The notes under the pieces were generated by a model. That model saw only the letters and a list, made by a program, of their open reading frames with translations, did no database searches and was not told the origin of the DNA. Positions 1 through 8,011 of a DNA stretch of 36,384 nt are shown piece after piece (the first letter of the stretch is position 1; every line of letters starts with the position of its first letter). The position numbers and the translations under genes are program-made. The stretch is from Comamonadaceae bacterium (GTDB lineage Bacteria > Pseudomonadota > Gammaproteobacteria > Burkholderiales > Burkholderiaceae_C), in the NCBI GenBank assembly GCA_027485285.1, contig JAIXRH010000009.1, positions 1 through 36,384 on the forward strand, in the 5' to 3' direction.

Positions 1-38
1 ATGAAGCGTAAGCTGTGTCTCTTGTTACAGTCTTGTTC

Positions 39-422
39 ATGAGCACATTCAACAAAGTCATCCTCTTCACCGACACCGACGGCTTCGCGCGTTTCCGCGA
101 GGAAACGGTCGAACTCTCCGAGGGCAAACCACAAGCGCGTTTGTCGCCCCTCATGGCCAGTGGCGGCATGCAACTGCGCCGCAGCCCCGTGGGGTTTCGC
201 AGCGACTTTCATTGCACCGACAACCCGCAGTGGTTGTTTGTGTTGGAAGGCCAAATGGAAATTTTTTTGCAAGACGGCACGTCCCGCATCTTTGGCCCGG
301 GTGAGCACTTTTACTCGGCCGATGTGCTGCCTGCAGGCGCTACTTTTGACGCCAAGGTGCACGGCCACTGGAGCCGCCAAGTGGGGTCTGACGAACTCGT
401 CACCTTGTTTGTGCGCGGTTAA
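39..422 (+). CDS. Cupin-domain protein
   Basis: A 127-residue single-domain protein that reads as one small cupin barrel. The stretch around residues 52-80 (GFRSDFH, then WLFVLEG and a DG turn) resembles cupin motif 1. Residues 86-110 (FGPGEHF, LPAG, VHGHW) resemble motif 2. The second His of the usual HxH pair is replaced (H-C-T at 58-60), so metal binding may differ from classical cupins. The start at ATG 39 was chosen because the fold begins directly after it; an in-frame start at 15 would add only eight unlike residues. The gene stands alone and converges with azlD. The specific function is unknown; it could be a small-molecule binding protein or an enzyme. Confidence 0.75.
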   Translation: MSTFNKVILFTDTDGFARFREETVELSEGKPQARLSPLMASGGMQLRRSPVGFRSDFHCTDNPQWLFVLEGQMEIFLQDGTSRIFGPGEHFYSADVLPAGATFDAKVHGHWSRQVGSDELVTLFVRG

Positions 423-443
423 GTTTCCGCGCTGAGTTGATGC

Positions 444-470
444 GCCACGCAGCTGCGCAGCCTGCGTGGC
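444..470. terminator. Hairpin between convergent cupin gene and azlD
   Basis: A 9-bp perfect inverted repeat, GCCACGCAG at 444-452 and CTGCGTGGC at 462-470, fills the 48-bp gap between two convergent stop codons. Its loop (453-461) can itself pair. No clear U tract follows on either strand, so it is a terminator-like hairpin rather than a textbook intrinsic terminator. Confidence 0.4.
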
Positions 471-821
471 TTACCAGCCAAGTCCCAAGTGGAGTGGCAA
501 ATAAACGCCCATGCCCAACACGATGGTCAGCAACACATTGCGCTTGAAAAAGTAAACCGCCACCCCCACCGCTGCTGCATAGATGCGCGCGTCTTGCCAC
601 GTGGCGATGAGCTCGCCTTGGCTCATCACAATTTCAGGCACCACCACGGCTGACAGGGCGGCAATGGGCGCGTACTGCAAGCCGCGCTGGGCCCAGTGGG
701 GCAAATGCCACTCGCGGTTGCTGAGAAAGAAAAAGCTGCGCGTGACGGCTGTGACGATGGCCAAGCCCACAATGACCCATAGGGTCCAGGCATCCGTCAC
801 GTTCAAGTCGGTGCTGTTCAT
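471..821 (-). CDS. azlD: AzlD family branched-chain amino acid transport protein
   Basis: A 116-residue, very hydrophobic small membrane protein with about three to four membrane segments (residues roughly 11-33, 48-66, 78-92 and 96-112). AzlD is the small partner of AzlC; known AzlCD pairs export branched-chain amino acids or their analogues across the inner membrane. I start it at ATG 821 because this gives the classic ATGA overlap with the azlC stop codon and removes a 15-residue polar extension that would lie inside azlC. The features are typical of the DUF931/AzlD family in length and topology. It is probably the last gene of a def-fmt-azlC-azlD transcript. Confidence 0.85.
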   Translation of the reverse strand: MNSTDLNVTDAWTLWVIVGLAIVTAVTRSFFFLSNREWHLPHWAQRGLQYAPIAALSAVVVPEIVMSQGELIATWQDARIYAAAVGVAVYFFKRNVLLTIVLGMGVYLPLHLGLGW

Positions 822-1549
822 GCCGGCCTTTCTTTCAAGGCCTTGAGTTGCTCCGCCATCAAGCACGCAAACACCGCCATGAGGATGGCCACCACGATGT
901 TGAGCTTCAAAGGCAAGTCATACGCCAGCACCGCGACCAAGCCTGCCACGATGGCCGACCACACACGCAAGCGAGAGCTGGCCAATGCGCATTGAATGCC
1001 CAACAAACACAAAATACCCGCAAAACCCAAACCCCATGAGGTGGGTATGGCGTTGGCCAAGGCAATGCCCAACAGGCTGCACGAAATCCAACTGGTCCAG
1101 TTGGCAAAACTCAATCCGGCCAAATAGGCTTCTTGTGTGAGGCGTTGTTCGTCGGTGTGTGCAGGGTGCGCAAAGCGAAGGGTGAACAACACATAAACCG
1201 GGTCGGTGGTGAAATACCCAGCCACGATGCGCGGCAAGCGCGGCAGATGCATGAGGTAGCCACGCATGTGCAAGCTGAACACCACAAAGCGCAAATTCAC
1301 ACAAAAGCCCGCGGCCAGCACCACCCAAGCAGGCGCACCCGCCATGATGAGCGGTGTTGCCGCCAATTGCGAGCTGCCAGCGTAGACCACCAAGGTCATG
1401 AAGACCGACTCAAACACACTCATGCCCGACTTGACCAAGGCGACGCCCGTCATCAGCGCCCATGCAATTTGTCCAAAGGCTTGCGGCGCGAGGTCGCGTG
1501 CCCCGACAGTGAACTCAGGATGCTGGTAGAGCTTGCGTTGCCAAAACAT
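818..1549 (-). CDS. azlC: AzlC family branched-chain amino acid exporter subunit
   Basis: A 243-residue inner membrane protein matching the AzlC (YgaZ-like) family in length and in recognisable blocks: G-QIAWALMTGVALVKSGMS near residue 30, VYAGSSQLAATPL near 55, and NLRFVVFSLHMR near 85, followed by FTTDPVY near 113. Known AzlC proteins, with AzlD, form a branched-chain amino acid exporter. The stop codon overlaps the azlD start by 4 bases, which indicates translational coupling and a 1:1 complex. It begins 16 bases after the fmt stop, so it is probably co-transcribed with def and fmt. The true substrate cannot be read from sequence. Confidence 0.88.
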   Translation of the reverse strand: MFWQRKLYQHPEFTVGARDLAPQAFGQIAWALMTGVALVKSGMSVFESVFMTLVVYAGSSQLAATPLIMAGAPAWVVLAAGFCVNLRFVVFSLHMRGYLMHLPRLPRIVAGYFTTDPVYVLFTLRFAHPAHTDEQRLTQEAYLAGLSFANWTSWISCSLLGIALANAIPTSWGLGFAGILCLLGIQCALASSRLRVWSAIVAGLVAVLAYDLPLKLNIVVAILMAVFACLMAEQLKALKERPA

Positions 1550-1565
1550 GTGTCAGTTTTTCAGG

Positions 1566-2564
1566 TCATTTTTGAGCGCTGTGCGTCTCAAAGCATTGGC
1601 CTGCGGTGAGTGCAAAACCGCGCAAAAAATCTGCCGCATTCAAGCGCTTGCCGCCTGCACGCTGAAGCTCGGTCACGCACAGCACACCACCGTCGCCGCA
1701 AGCCACGCGCACGCCGTATTCGTCAGCACTCAGCACAGTGCCTGCGGGCTTTTGGTGTGCGGTAGGTTCGACCGTGGCGCGCCACAGTTTGATGACGTCT
1801 GCCCCCAGTTGCGCCGATGCGGCGGGGAAAGGGTTGAACGCACGCACGCGTCGGCCAATGGCTTCGGCCGATTGCAGCCAATCCACTGCGGCTTCGGCTT
1901 TGTCTATTTTGTGGGCGTAGCAGATGCCATCTTCAGGTTGCTTCACTGGTTGCAACTTGCGCGCCTGCGCATCTGCCAAGGCGCGCACCACCAATGCGCC
2001 GCCCATGTCAGCCAAGCGGTCATGCAGGCTCGCTGTGGTGTCGTCTGCGACGATGGCCAGCTTATCCGTCAGCAACATGTCGCCGGTGTCCAGGCCTGCG
2101 TCCATTTGCATGATGACCACGCCGGTTTGCGTGTCGCCCGCCTCAATGGCGCGGTGAATCGGCGCGGCACCGCGCCAGCGCGGCAACAGCGAGGCGTGAA
2201 TGTTGAGGCAGCCCAAGCGCGGCGCATCCAGCGTCCACTGCGGCAAGATCAGGCCATAGGCGGCCACCACCATCACGTCCGCTTGGTGGATCGAAATAGC
2301 TTGTGCAATGGCCGCTTGTGCAGCGGCTGCATCATCTGGGTATTTACCGTCGAGGCGCAAGCTCATGGGCTGTGCCACGGGAATGTTGTGTTGCACAGCC
2401 AACTGCTTCACCGCCGAGGCTTGCAGCTTCATGCCGCGACCGGCGGGGCGATCGGGCTGGGTCAACACCAGGGGAACGGTGTGGCCTGCCGCCAAAATTT
2501 GGGCCAAGGCCACAGCCGCAAATTCGGGCGTACCTGCGAAGATGACGCGAAGCGGTTGACTCAT
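1566..2564 (-). CDS. fmt: Methionyl-tRNA formyltransferase
   Basis: A 332-residue cytosolic enzyme that formylates the methionine on initiator tRNA using 10-formyl-tetrahydrofolate. The N-terminal formyltransferase domain opens with [11 protein letters not shown] at residues 6-16. It carries the folate and catalytic block [15 protein letters not shown] near residues 120-135, with Asn and His of the catalytic triad, followed by [11 protein letters not shown] with the catalytic Asp. A C-terminal OB-fold domain occupies roughly residues 215-320. Length agrees with the family (about 315-335). The ATG lies immediately after the def stop codon with no gap, the classic def-fmt pair: Fmt adds the formyl group that Def later removes. 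Confidence 0.97.
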   Translation of the reverse strand: MSQPLRVIFAGTPEFAAVALAQILAAGHTVPLVLTQPDRPAGRGMKLQASAVKQLAVQHNIPVAQPMSLRLDGKYPDDAAAAQAAIAQAISIHQADVMVVAAYGLILPQWTLDAPRLGCLNIHASLLPRWRGAAPIHRAIEAGDTQTGVVIMQMDAGLDTGDMLLTDKLAIVADDTTASLHDRLADMGGALVVRALADAQARKLQPVKQPEDGICYAHKIDKAEAAVDWLQSAEAIGRRVRAFNPFPAASAQLGADVIKLWRATVEPTAHQKPAGTVLSADEYGVRVACGDGGVLCVTELQRAGGKRLNAADFLRGFALTAGQCFETHSAQK

Positions 2565-3071
2565 TTATTCATCGTCGCGCAAAGCTTTGAGTAATTTGGT
2601 TTTGATGCGGTTGCGCTTCAAGGGCGAGAGGTATTCGACAAACACCTTGCCCAACAAATGGTCCAACTCATGTTGGATGCACACAGCCAACAAGCCTTCG
2701 GCCTCCAGGGTGCGCTCTTGGCCGTGCTCATCCATCGCTTTGACCTTGACGTGTGTCGCACGTTCGACGCCGTCGTAAATACCAGGCACGGACAAACAGC
2801 CTTCTTCGCCTTTGACACGCACGTCCCCCATCCAAACGATTTCGGGGTTGATGAGCACGATGGGTTGGTCCCGCTCTTCAGAGGTGTCTATCACCACCAA
2901 GCGCTCGTGCACGTTCACTTGCGAGGCAGCCAAGCCGATGCCGTTGGCGTCGTACATGGTTTCCAGCATGTCGGCAATCAAGGTCTTGATGCGCGCGTCA
3001 ATCTCTTGAACGGGCTTGGCGACGGTGTGGAGCTTGGGGTCGGGAAATCGGAGGATGTCTAACTTGGGCAT
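2565..3071 (-). CDS. def: Peptide deformylase
   Basis: A 168-residue cytosolic metalloenzyme that removes the N-formyl group from nascent proteins. All three family motifs are intact: GIGLAASQV at residues 44-52, EGCLSVPG at 90-97 with the metal ligand Cys92, and HELDH at 134-138 giving the two His ligands and the catalytic Glu135. Length is typical of type I deformylases. It is the first gene of the minus-strand def-fmt-azlC-azlD run and is divergent from dprA across 98 bp. Confidence 0.97.
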   Translation of the reverse strand: MPKLDILRFPDPKLHTVAKPVQEIDARIKTLIADMLETMYDANGIGLAASQVNVHERLVVIDTSEERDQPIVLINPEIVWMGDVRVKGEEGCLSVPGIYDGVERATHVKVKAMDEHGQERTLEAEGLLAVCIQHELDHLLGKVFVEYLSPLKRNRIKTKLLKALRDDE

Positions 3072-3158
3072 GGCTTGATTGTCTCCGCTTTTGAAGTTTT
3101 CGATCGTTGGCCGCGCCTATTTTGGACACCCGTTCTGACAATGAATTCCACAATTCAC

Positions 3159-3166
3159 GGGAGGGG
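3159..3166 (+). promoter_or_regulatory. Strong Shine-Dalgarno site that sets the dprA start
   Basis: The purine run GGGAGGGG lies just ahead of ATG 3170; its GGAGG core (3160-3164) is 5 bases from the codon. No comparable site precedes the in-frame start at 3107, which lies 63 bases upstream. This fixes the dprA start at 3170. Confidence 0.7.
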
Positions 3167-3169
3167 CTG

Positions 3170-4312
3170 ATGGACACAAACGAGTTACGCGCTTGGCTGC
3201 GGCTGAGCATGACAGACGGGGTGGGCAACGACGCAGCGCGCAGGTTGCTGGCTTGCTTTGGCAGCCCACAAGCCGTGTTTGAACAAACCGATGCCTCCCT
3301 GCGCCAAGTGGCCACCCCTGCACAAGTGCAAGCCTTGCTGCGTGTGCCCAACGAGCTGGCCGTGCAATGCGTGCGCAGCCACCAGTGGCTGGTGCACCAG
3401 CCCGACACCCACACACACGCCCTGTGGACCTTGGGCGACCCACACTACCCGCCCGAGCTGCTGCAACTGGCCGACCCACCGTTGATGGTTTACGTGGCCG
3501 GCCAAACCGAACGCACGCTGGGTCATGCGGTCGCGATTGTGGGCAGCCGCAACCCCACGCCACAAGGCGCACAAACGGCCGAGCAATTTGGCGAAGCGCT
3601 GTGTGCGTCAGGCTTGTGCGTGGTGTCAGGCTTGGCGCTGGGCGTGGATGGTGCGGCGCACAAAGGGGCCTTGCGAGGGGGCGCTTCGAACGCACACTGG
3701 CACACCGTGGCCGTGGTGGGCACGGGGCTTGACCGTGTGTACCCGCGCCAGCACCAAACACTGGCTGGACAAATTGCCCTGAATGGTTTGCTGATCAGCG
3801 AATACCACTTGGGCACGGCACCTCTGGCCCACCACTTTCCCAAACGCAACCGCATCATCGCGGCGCTGGGCTTGGGCACGCTGGTGGTCGAGGCCGCGTT
3901 GAAATCGGGCTCGCTCATCACCGCCAAGATGGCGCTGGATTTGAACCGTGAAGTGCTGGCCATTCCCGGCTCCATCCACGCCACGCAATCGCACGGCTGC
4001 CATGCGCTCATTCGTCAAGGCGCCAAGTTGGTGGAAAACGTTCAAGACGTGCTGGAAGAGTTGCAGCTTGCCCCGCAACAACAAGTCAACTTATTTGCCG
4101 ATGCGCTCGAATGTGGCGATGATGCGGGGTCACCCAACGATGAACACCCGCTGCTCAACCACATGGGCTTTGCCCCTGTCAGCTTGGACGCCTTACAAGC
4201 CCGCTGCGGACTGGACACCGCCACGCTGCAAGCGCAGCTGCTCACCCTAGAGCTGGACGGGGCTGTGGGACGTTTGCCTGGCGGTTTGTTTCAACGCTTG
4301 GCAGCTGCGTGA
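3170..4312 (+). CDS. dprA: DNA-processing protein DprA
   Basis: A 380-residue cytosolic protein that loads RecA on incoming single-stranded DNA during natural transformation. A SAM-like N-terminal region (about residues 1-75) precedes the Rossmann-like DNA-binding core. The core shows AIVGSRNPTPQG near residue 121, the SGLALGVDGAAHKGAL block near 155, VGTGLDRVYP near 182, PKRNRIIAALG near 223 and SGSLITAKMALD near 245. A C-terminal winged-helix region is seen in the last 60 residues (LDALQARCGLDTATLQAQL). The start at 3170 follows a strong ribosome site. It is divergent from def and followed 61 bp later by smg, an arrangement common in beta- and gammaproteobacteria. Its presence suggests competence, although no uptake genes lie in this window. 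Confidence 0.95.
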   Translation: MDTNELRAWLRLSMTDGVGNDAARRLLACFGSPQAVFEQTDASLRQVATPAQVQALLRVPNELAVQCVRSHQWLVHQPDTHTHALWTLGDPHYPPELLQLADPPLMVYVAGQTERTLGHAVAIVGSRNPTPQGAQTAEQFGEALCASGLCVVSGLALGVDGAAHKGALRGGASNAHWHTVAVVGTGLDRVYPRQHQTLAGQIALNGLLISEYHLGTAPLAHHFPKRNRIIAALGLGTLVVEAALKSGSLITAKMALDLNREVLAIPGSIHATQSHGCHALIRQGAKLVENVQDVLEELQLAPQQQVNLFADALECGDDAGSPNDEHPLLNHMGFAPVSLDALQARCGLDTATLQAQLLTLELDGAVGRLPGGLFQRLAAA

Positions 4313-4373
4313 TTAAGGGACAACACCGATATGTGTGACAAATTGCGACATAAAAACCATGTATATTGGGTTC

Positions 4374-4856
4374 ATGTTTGAAGTGCTCGTATTCGTCTAT
4401 GAAAACTATTGGCGAGGCGATGCGTGTCCTGAGCTGGAGCAGCTAGGCCGCAAACTCAGTGCTGCTGGTTTTGAATTAGAAGACATCCAACAAGCTTTGT
4501 CGTGGCTCGACGAGCTGAATTTGGCGTCTCACAAAACCGAACTGATCGACATCAGCCAAGCCAAGCGAGAGCACCACACCGAATCCGCCCAAAGCATGCG
4601 CGTGTATTCGGTGGCCGAACAAGACCACCTCGGTGCTGCTTGCTTGGGCTTCATCAACTTCCTTGAGTCTGCCGACGTGCTGTCGCCTCACATGCGCGAA
4701 ATCGTGCTGGACCGCGCCATGGCCATCCCCGGCAACCCCATTCATTTAGACGATCTGAAAATCATCGTGCTGATGGTGTACTGGAGCATTGGCCTGGAGC
4801 CAGACGCCTTGATCTTGGATGAGTTGTGCGACGATGCAGACCGCGTCGCGCACTGA
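4374..4856 (+). CDS. smg: Smg family protein (DUF494)
   Basis: A 160-residue cytosolic protein beginning MFEVLVFVYENYW, the characteristic N-terminus of Smg/DUF494 proteins, with the usual length. The family lies next to dprA in many proteobacteria, but its molecular role is not established. The start at 4374 was selected from the family N-terminus; an in-frame GTG at 4335 would add 13 unrelated residues. There is no good Shine-Dalgarno site before 4374, only GGG at 4368-4370. An AT-rich TATATT box (4362-4367) sits where a -10 element for a nearly leaderless transcript would be. The neighbour usually found downstream (a topoisomerase) is absent here. Confidence 0.9.
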   Translation: MFEVLVFVYENYWRGDACPELEQLGRKLSAAGFELEDIQQALSWLDELNLASHKTELIDISQAKREHHTESAQSMRVYSVAEQDHLGAACLGFINFLESADVLSPHMREIVLDRAMAIPGNPIHLDDLKIIVLMVYWSIGLEPDALILDELCDDADRVAH

Positions 4857-4858
4857 TC

Positions 4859-4878
4859 GTCTCGGTTTGAAACGAGAC
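4859..4878. terminator. Short hairpin between convergent smg and livM
   Basis: GTCTCG (4859-4864) pairs with CGAGAC (4873-4878), and the inner TTT/AAA can extend the stem. It lies in the 34-bp gap between two convergent stop codons. There is no U tract, so termination is only inferred from position. Confidence 0.3.
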
Positions 4879-4890
4879 TGACCAGCAAGC

Positions 4891-5811
4891 TCAGTCTTTG
4901 CCGCCCAAGCGGTGCTCAATTTCACCCACGATGCCGCGGCGAAACAACAACACACAGACCACAAACGTGCAACCCATGATGATGGTGACCCACGAGCCGA
5001 GGCTGGACAAATAATTTTGCATCGCGACGATGACTGCTGCGCCGACCGCAGGGCCAATCAAAGTGCCCATGCCGCCTAGCAAAGTCATCAACACCACTTC
5101 ACCCGACATTTGCCAACCCACATCGGTGAGCGTGGCCAAGCCAAACGCAATGGCCTTGGTGGCACCTGCCAAACCCGCGAGCGTGGCAGACAAAACAAAC
5201 GCCAACAATTTGTAGTGGTCCACGTTGTAACCCAAGGACAAAGCACGTTGCTCATTCTCACGGATGGACTTCAACACTTGGCCAAACGGCGAATGCACCA
5301 CGCGGTAAATCAAGGCAAACCCACCCACAAAAATGCCCAGCACCATGTAATACATGGTGGTGTCGCTGCTCATGTCGAACAGGCCAAACAGCTTGCCACG
5401 CGGGATGCTTTGGATGCCGTCTTCGGCATAGGTGAACGGGGACTGCACACAGATGAAGTAAATCATTTGCGCCAAAGCCAAGGTGACCATCGCAAAGTAA
5501 ATGCCTTGCCGGCGCACCGCCAACCAGCCCGTGAACAAGCCAATGCAGGCGGCAGACAAAGTGCCCGCCAAGACCGCCACCTCAGGCGTCAAACCCCATA
5601 CTTTGGCAGCATGGCCCGACACATAGGCGGCAAAGCCAAAAAACATGGCGTGACCAAACGACAACAAACCAGTGAAGCCAATCAACAAATTGAAGGCGCA
5701 GGCAAACAAGGCAAAGCACAGCACCTTCATCAAGAACATGGGATAGCCCACAAAGGGCGCTACCAAGAGGGCGAGCAACAGCGCGCCGTATATCAAACGT
5801 TTGCCCATCAC
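4891..5811 (-). CDS. livM: Branched-chain amino acid-type ABC transporter permease LivM
   Basis: A 306-residue inner membrane permease with around eight to ten hydrophobic segments. The family block CAFNLLIGFTGLLSFGHAMFFGFAAY lies in residues 38-62, and the cytoplasmic coupling loop around residues 190-215 holds RALSLGYNVDHYKLLAFVLSA. The C-terminal EVVLMTLLGGMGTLIGPAVGA is typical of LivM. It pairs with LivH to form the membrane channel of a HAAT-type importer. The start overlaps the livH stop by 4 bases, which implies translational coupling. It is the last gene of the livG-livF-binding protein-livH-livM run. Confidence 0.93.
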   Translation of the reverse strand: MMGKRLIYGALLLALLVAPFVGYPMFLMKVLCFALFACAFNLLIGFTGLLSFGHAMFFGFAAYVSGHAAKVWGLTPEVAVLAGTLSAACIGLFTGWLAVRRQGIYFAMVTLALAQMIYFICVQSPFTYAEDGIQSIPRGKLFGLFDMSSDTTMYYMVLGIFVGGFALIYRVVHSPFGQVLKSIRENEQRALSLGYNVDHYKLLAFVLSATLAGLAGATKAIAFGLATLTDVGWQMSGEVVLMTLLGGMGTLIGPAVGAAVIVAMQNYLSSLGSWVTIIMGCTFVVCVLLFRRGIVGEIEHRLGGKD

Positions 5812-6695
5812 TTCTCCCGCCCGAACAAGCCTGCTGGCCGGATCAACAACACAATCGCCATGATGATGAATACCACCGTGGACGACGCTTCTGCAAAAAA
5901 CACTTTGGTCAAGCCTTCAATGAGGCCCAAAGCCAAACCAGTGACGATCGAGCCCAAGATAGAACCCATGCCGCCAATGACCACCACCGCAAACACCACG
6001 ATGATGATGTTGGAGCCCATCAATGGGCTCACTTGGTAGATCGGTGCTGCCATCACACCGGCCAAGCCAGCCAAGCCCACACCAAAGGCGTAGGTGAGCG
6101 TGACCATCAAGGGCACGTTGATGCCAAAGGCTTTCACCATATTGGGGTTTTCAGTGCCCGCGCGCAGATAAGCGCCGAGCTTGGTTTTCTCAATCACATA
6201 CCACGTGAAGAAACACAACACGATGGACACCACAATGACCCACACACGGTACTTGGGCAGCATCATGAAGCCCAAGTCAAACACGCCACGGAACACTTGC
6301 GGCAACTCATAGGGCAAGCCCGATGAGCCATAAAACTCGCGGAAGATGCCTTCCAAAATCAGCGCCAGGCCAAAGGTCAACAACAGGCCATACAAGTGGT
6401 CGAGTTGCTGCAACCAGCGCAACATGGTTTTCTCAATCAAAACACCAATCAAGGCGACACCGATGGGGGCAATGACCAAAGCCATCCAATAGTTGATGCC
6501 GGCATAGTTCAACAGCATCCATGCAAAGAAAGCGCCCACCATGTAAAGCGCGCCATGTGCGAAATTGACGATGTTGAGCATGCCAAAAATCACGGCCAGC
6601 CCCAGCGACAAGATGGCATAAAAAGAGCCGTTCACCAAGCCGAGCATGAGTTGCCCCATTAAGGCTTGTATCGGCACGCCAAAAATTTCAGTCAT
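5808..6695 (-). CDS. livH: Branched-chain amino acid-type ABC transporter permease LivH
   Basis: A 295-residue inner membrane permease of the LivH type. The N-terminal block GLVNGSFYAILSLGLAVIFGMLNIVNFAHG (residues about 19-48) is diagnostic. The coupling region ENPNMVKAFGINV lies near residue 180 and the C-terminal FAVVVIGGMGSILGSIVTG near 235. It forms the substrate channel with LivM. It lies 62 bp after the binding-protein gene; that gap carries a strong stem-loop. It ends in a 4-base overlap with livM. The family imports branched-chain amino acids, but related systems take up aromatic acids, amides or urea. Confidence 0.93.
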   Translation of the reverse strand: MTEIFGVPIQALMGQLMLGLVNGSFYAILSLGLAVIFGMLNIVNFAHGALYMVGAFFAWMLLNYAGINYWMALVIAPIGVALIGVLIEKTMLRWLQQLDHLYGLLLTFGLALILEGIFREFYGSSGLPYELPQVFRGVFDLGFMMLPKYRVWVIVVSIVLCFFTWYVIEKTKLGAYLRAGTENPNMVKAFGINVPLMVTLTYAFGVGLAGLAGVMAAPIYQVSPLMGSNIIIVVFAVVVIGGMGSILGSIVTGLALGLIEGLTKVFFAEASSTVVFIIMAIVLLIRPAGLFGREK

Positions 6696-6712
6696 ACAGT
6701 TCGATGCAATGT

Positions 6713-6737
6713 GACGGGCCGCACAATGCGGCCCGTC
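6713..6737 (-). promoter_or_regulatory. Stem-loop between binding protein gene and livH
   Basis: An 11-bp perfect stem, GACGGGCCGCA (6713-6723) and TGCGGCCCGTC (6727-6737) with a 3-base loop, sits between the binding-protein stop and the livH start in the same operon. No U tract follows on the minus strand, so it is more likely an RNA-stabilising or attenuating hairpin than a full terminator. Confidence 0.55.
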
Positions 6738-6757
6738 GGTTCAGTCAATGACTTGGA

Positions 6758-7987
6758 TTACTTCTTCAAGGCAGCGCAACGGCTTTGGGCCAGCGACTGG
6801 AATGCTTCATCACCCTTGATGGTGCCCTTCAAGTTGTAGTAGTCCCAAGCGCCTTTGGATTCGGCAGGCGACTTGACTTGGAACAAGTACATGTCGTGCA
6901 CCATGCGGCCATCCGGACGCAGCTTGCCGTTCTTGGCAAACATGTCGTTGATGGGGGTGTCTTGCATCTTCTTCATCACCGCAGCCGTGTCGTCCGTCCC
7001 AGCGGCTTGAACAGCCTTCAAGTAATGCATGGTGGATGAGTACACAGAGGCGTGGTTGGAGTTGGGCTTTCTCTTCATCTCAGCTTCGTACTTTTGAGCC
7101 CAAGCGCGTGTCTCGGGGTTCAAGTCCCAATACCAGCCTTCGGTCAAGTACAAGCCTTGAGCCGTGTTCAAACCAATCGCGTGCACGTCGGTGATCAACA
7201 TCAACAAAGCCGCCAGGCTTTGCTTCTTGGTCAAACCAAATTCAGCCGCAGCCTTGATGCTGTTCACGGTATCGCCGCCAGCGTTGGCCAAGCCCACCAC
7301 TTTGGCGCCCGAGGTTTGTGCTTGCAACAAGAAGGACGAGAAGTCACCAGTCGACAGGGGGTGACGCACGGCGCCACGCACCGTGCCGCCTGCGGCCTTC
7401 ACCACTTCGCTGGTGTCTTTCTCGAGCGAGTGACCGAACGCGTAGTCAGCGGTCAAGAAGTACCAGCTGTCGCCGCCGTCTTTCACAATGGCCTTGCCCA
7501 CCACGTTGCTCAAAGCAATGGTGTCCATCAAGTAATGAATGCCTGTGCCAGGGGCGCAGTCTTCGTTCGTCATGCGTGCTGAAGCTGCGCCTGTGACGAT
7601 GGTGATTTTGTTTTTCTCTTTGCCCAAGGCTTGCACAGCCAAGGCCACAGAAGAGTTCAAGTTTTCCACGGTCATGTCCACACCGTCGCGGTCAAACCAT
7701 TGCTGGGTGACGTTTTTAGCGACGTCGGGCTTGTTTTGGTGGTCGGCGTTGACCACTTCAATTGGCTTGCCAAACATCTTGCCGCCAAAGTCTTTCACCG
7801 CCATCTTGGCGGCGGCCACAGCACCTGGGCCACCGTAGTCGGCATACAAGCCAGACATGTCAGTCAACACACCAATCTTCACGGTATCGCCAGACAGCTT
7901 GCCCTGGGCCATGGCGCTGGTGGATACACCAGCCAAAAAGACGGCCGTCGCGGCTGCGATGGCTGAGGTCACGAAAGTACGCTTCAT
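6758..7987 (-). CDS. ABC transporter substrate-binding protein (Leu/Ile/Val-binding type)
   Basis: A 409-residue periplasmic binding protein of the type I fold. A Sec signal peptide is clear: KR at 2-3, a hydrophobic core, and an AMA cleavage site near residue 27. The mature protein opens KIGVLTDMSGLYADYGGPGAV, the usual start of this family, and the later GASSAR-like position reads GAASARMTN. It delivers substrate to the LivHM permease. A good ribosome site (GGAGC) precedes the ATG. It lies in the middle of the operon and is followed by a stable stem-loop, which would favour excess binding protein over permease. The ligand could be an amino acid or an aromatic or amide compound and cannot be told from sequence. 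Confidence 0.92.
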   Translation of the reverse strand: MKRTFVTSAIAAATAVFLAGVSTSAMAQGKLSGDTVKIGVLTDMSGLYADYGGPGAVAAAKMAVKDFGGKMFGKPIEVVNADHQNKPDVAKNVTQQWFDRDGVDMTVENLNSSVALAVQALGKEKNKITIVTGAASARMTNEDCAPGTGIHYLMDTIALSNVVGKAIVKDGGDSWYFLTADYAFGHSLEKDTSEVVKAAGGTVRGAVRHPLSTGDFSSFLLQAQTSGAKVVGLANAGGDTVNSIKAAAEFGLTKKQSLAALLMLITDVHAIGLNTAQGLYLTEGWYWDLNPETRAWAQKYEAEMKRKPNSNHASVYSSTMHYLKAVQAAGTDDTAAVMKKMQDTPINDMFAKNGKLRPDGRMVHDMYLFQVKSPAESKGAWDYYNLKGTIKGDEAFQSLAQSRCAALKK

Positions 7988-8011
7988 AGTTTGCTCCAGT
8001 TGAAAAAGGGC

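Noticed and set aside
1-42. A 13-codon frame from ATG at position 1 ending in TGA
   Set aside because: Too short, without a visible ribosome site, and overlapping the cupin start; probably chance at the window edge.
1533-2594. Plus-strand open frame of 353 codons over fmt
   Set aside because: Antisense shadow of fmt with low-complexity His/Cys-rich sequence and no family match.
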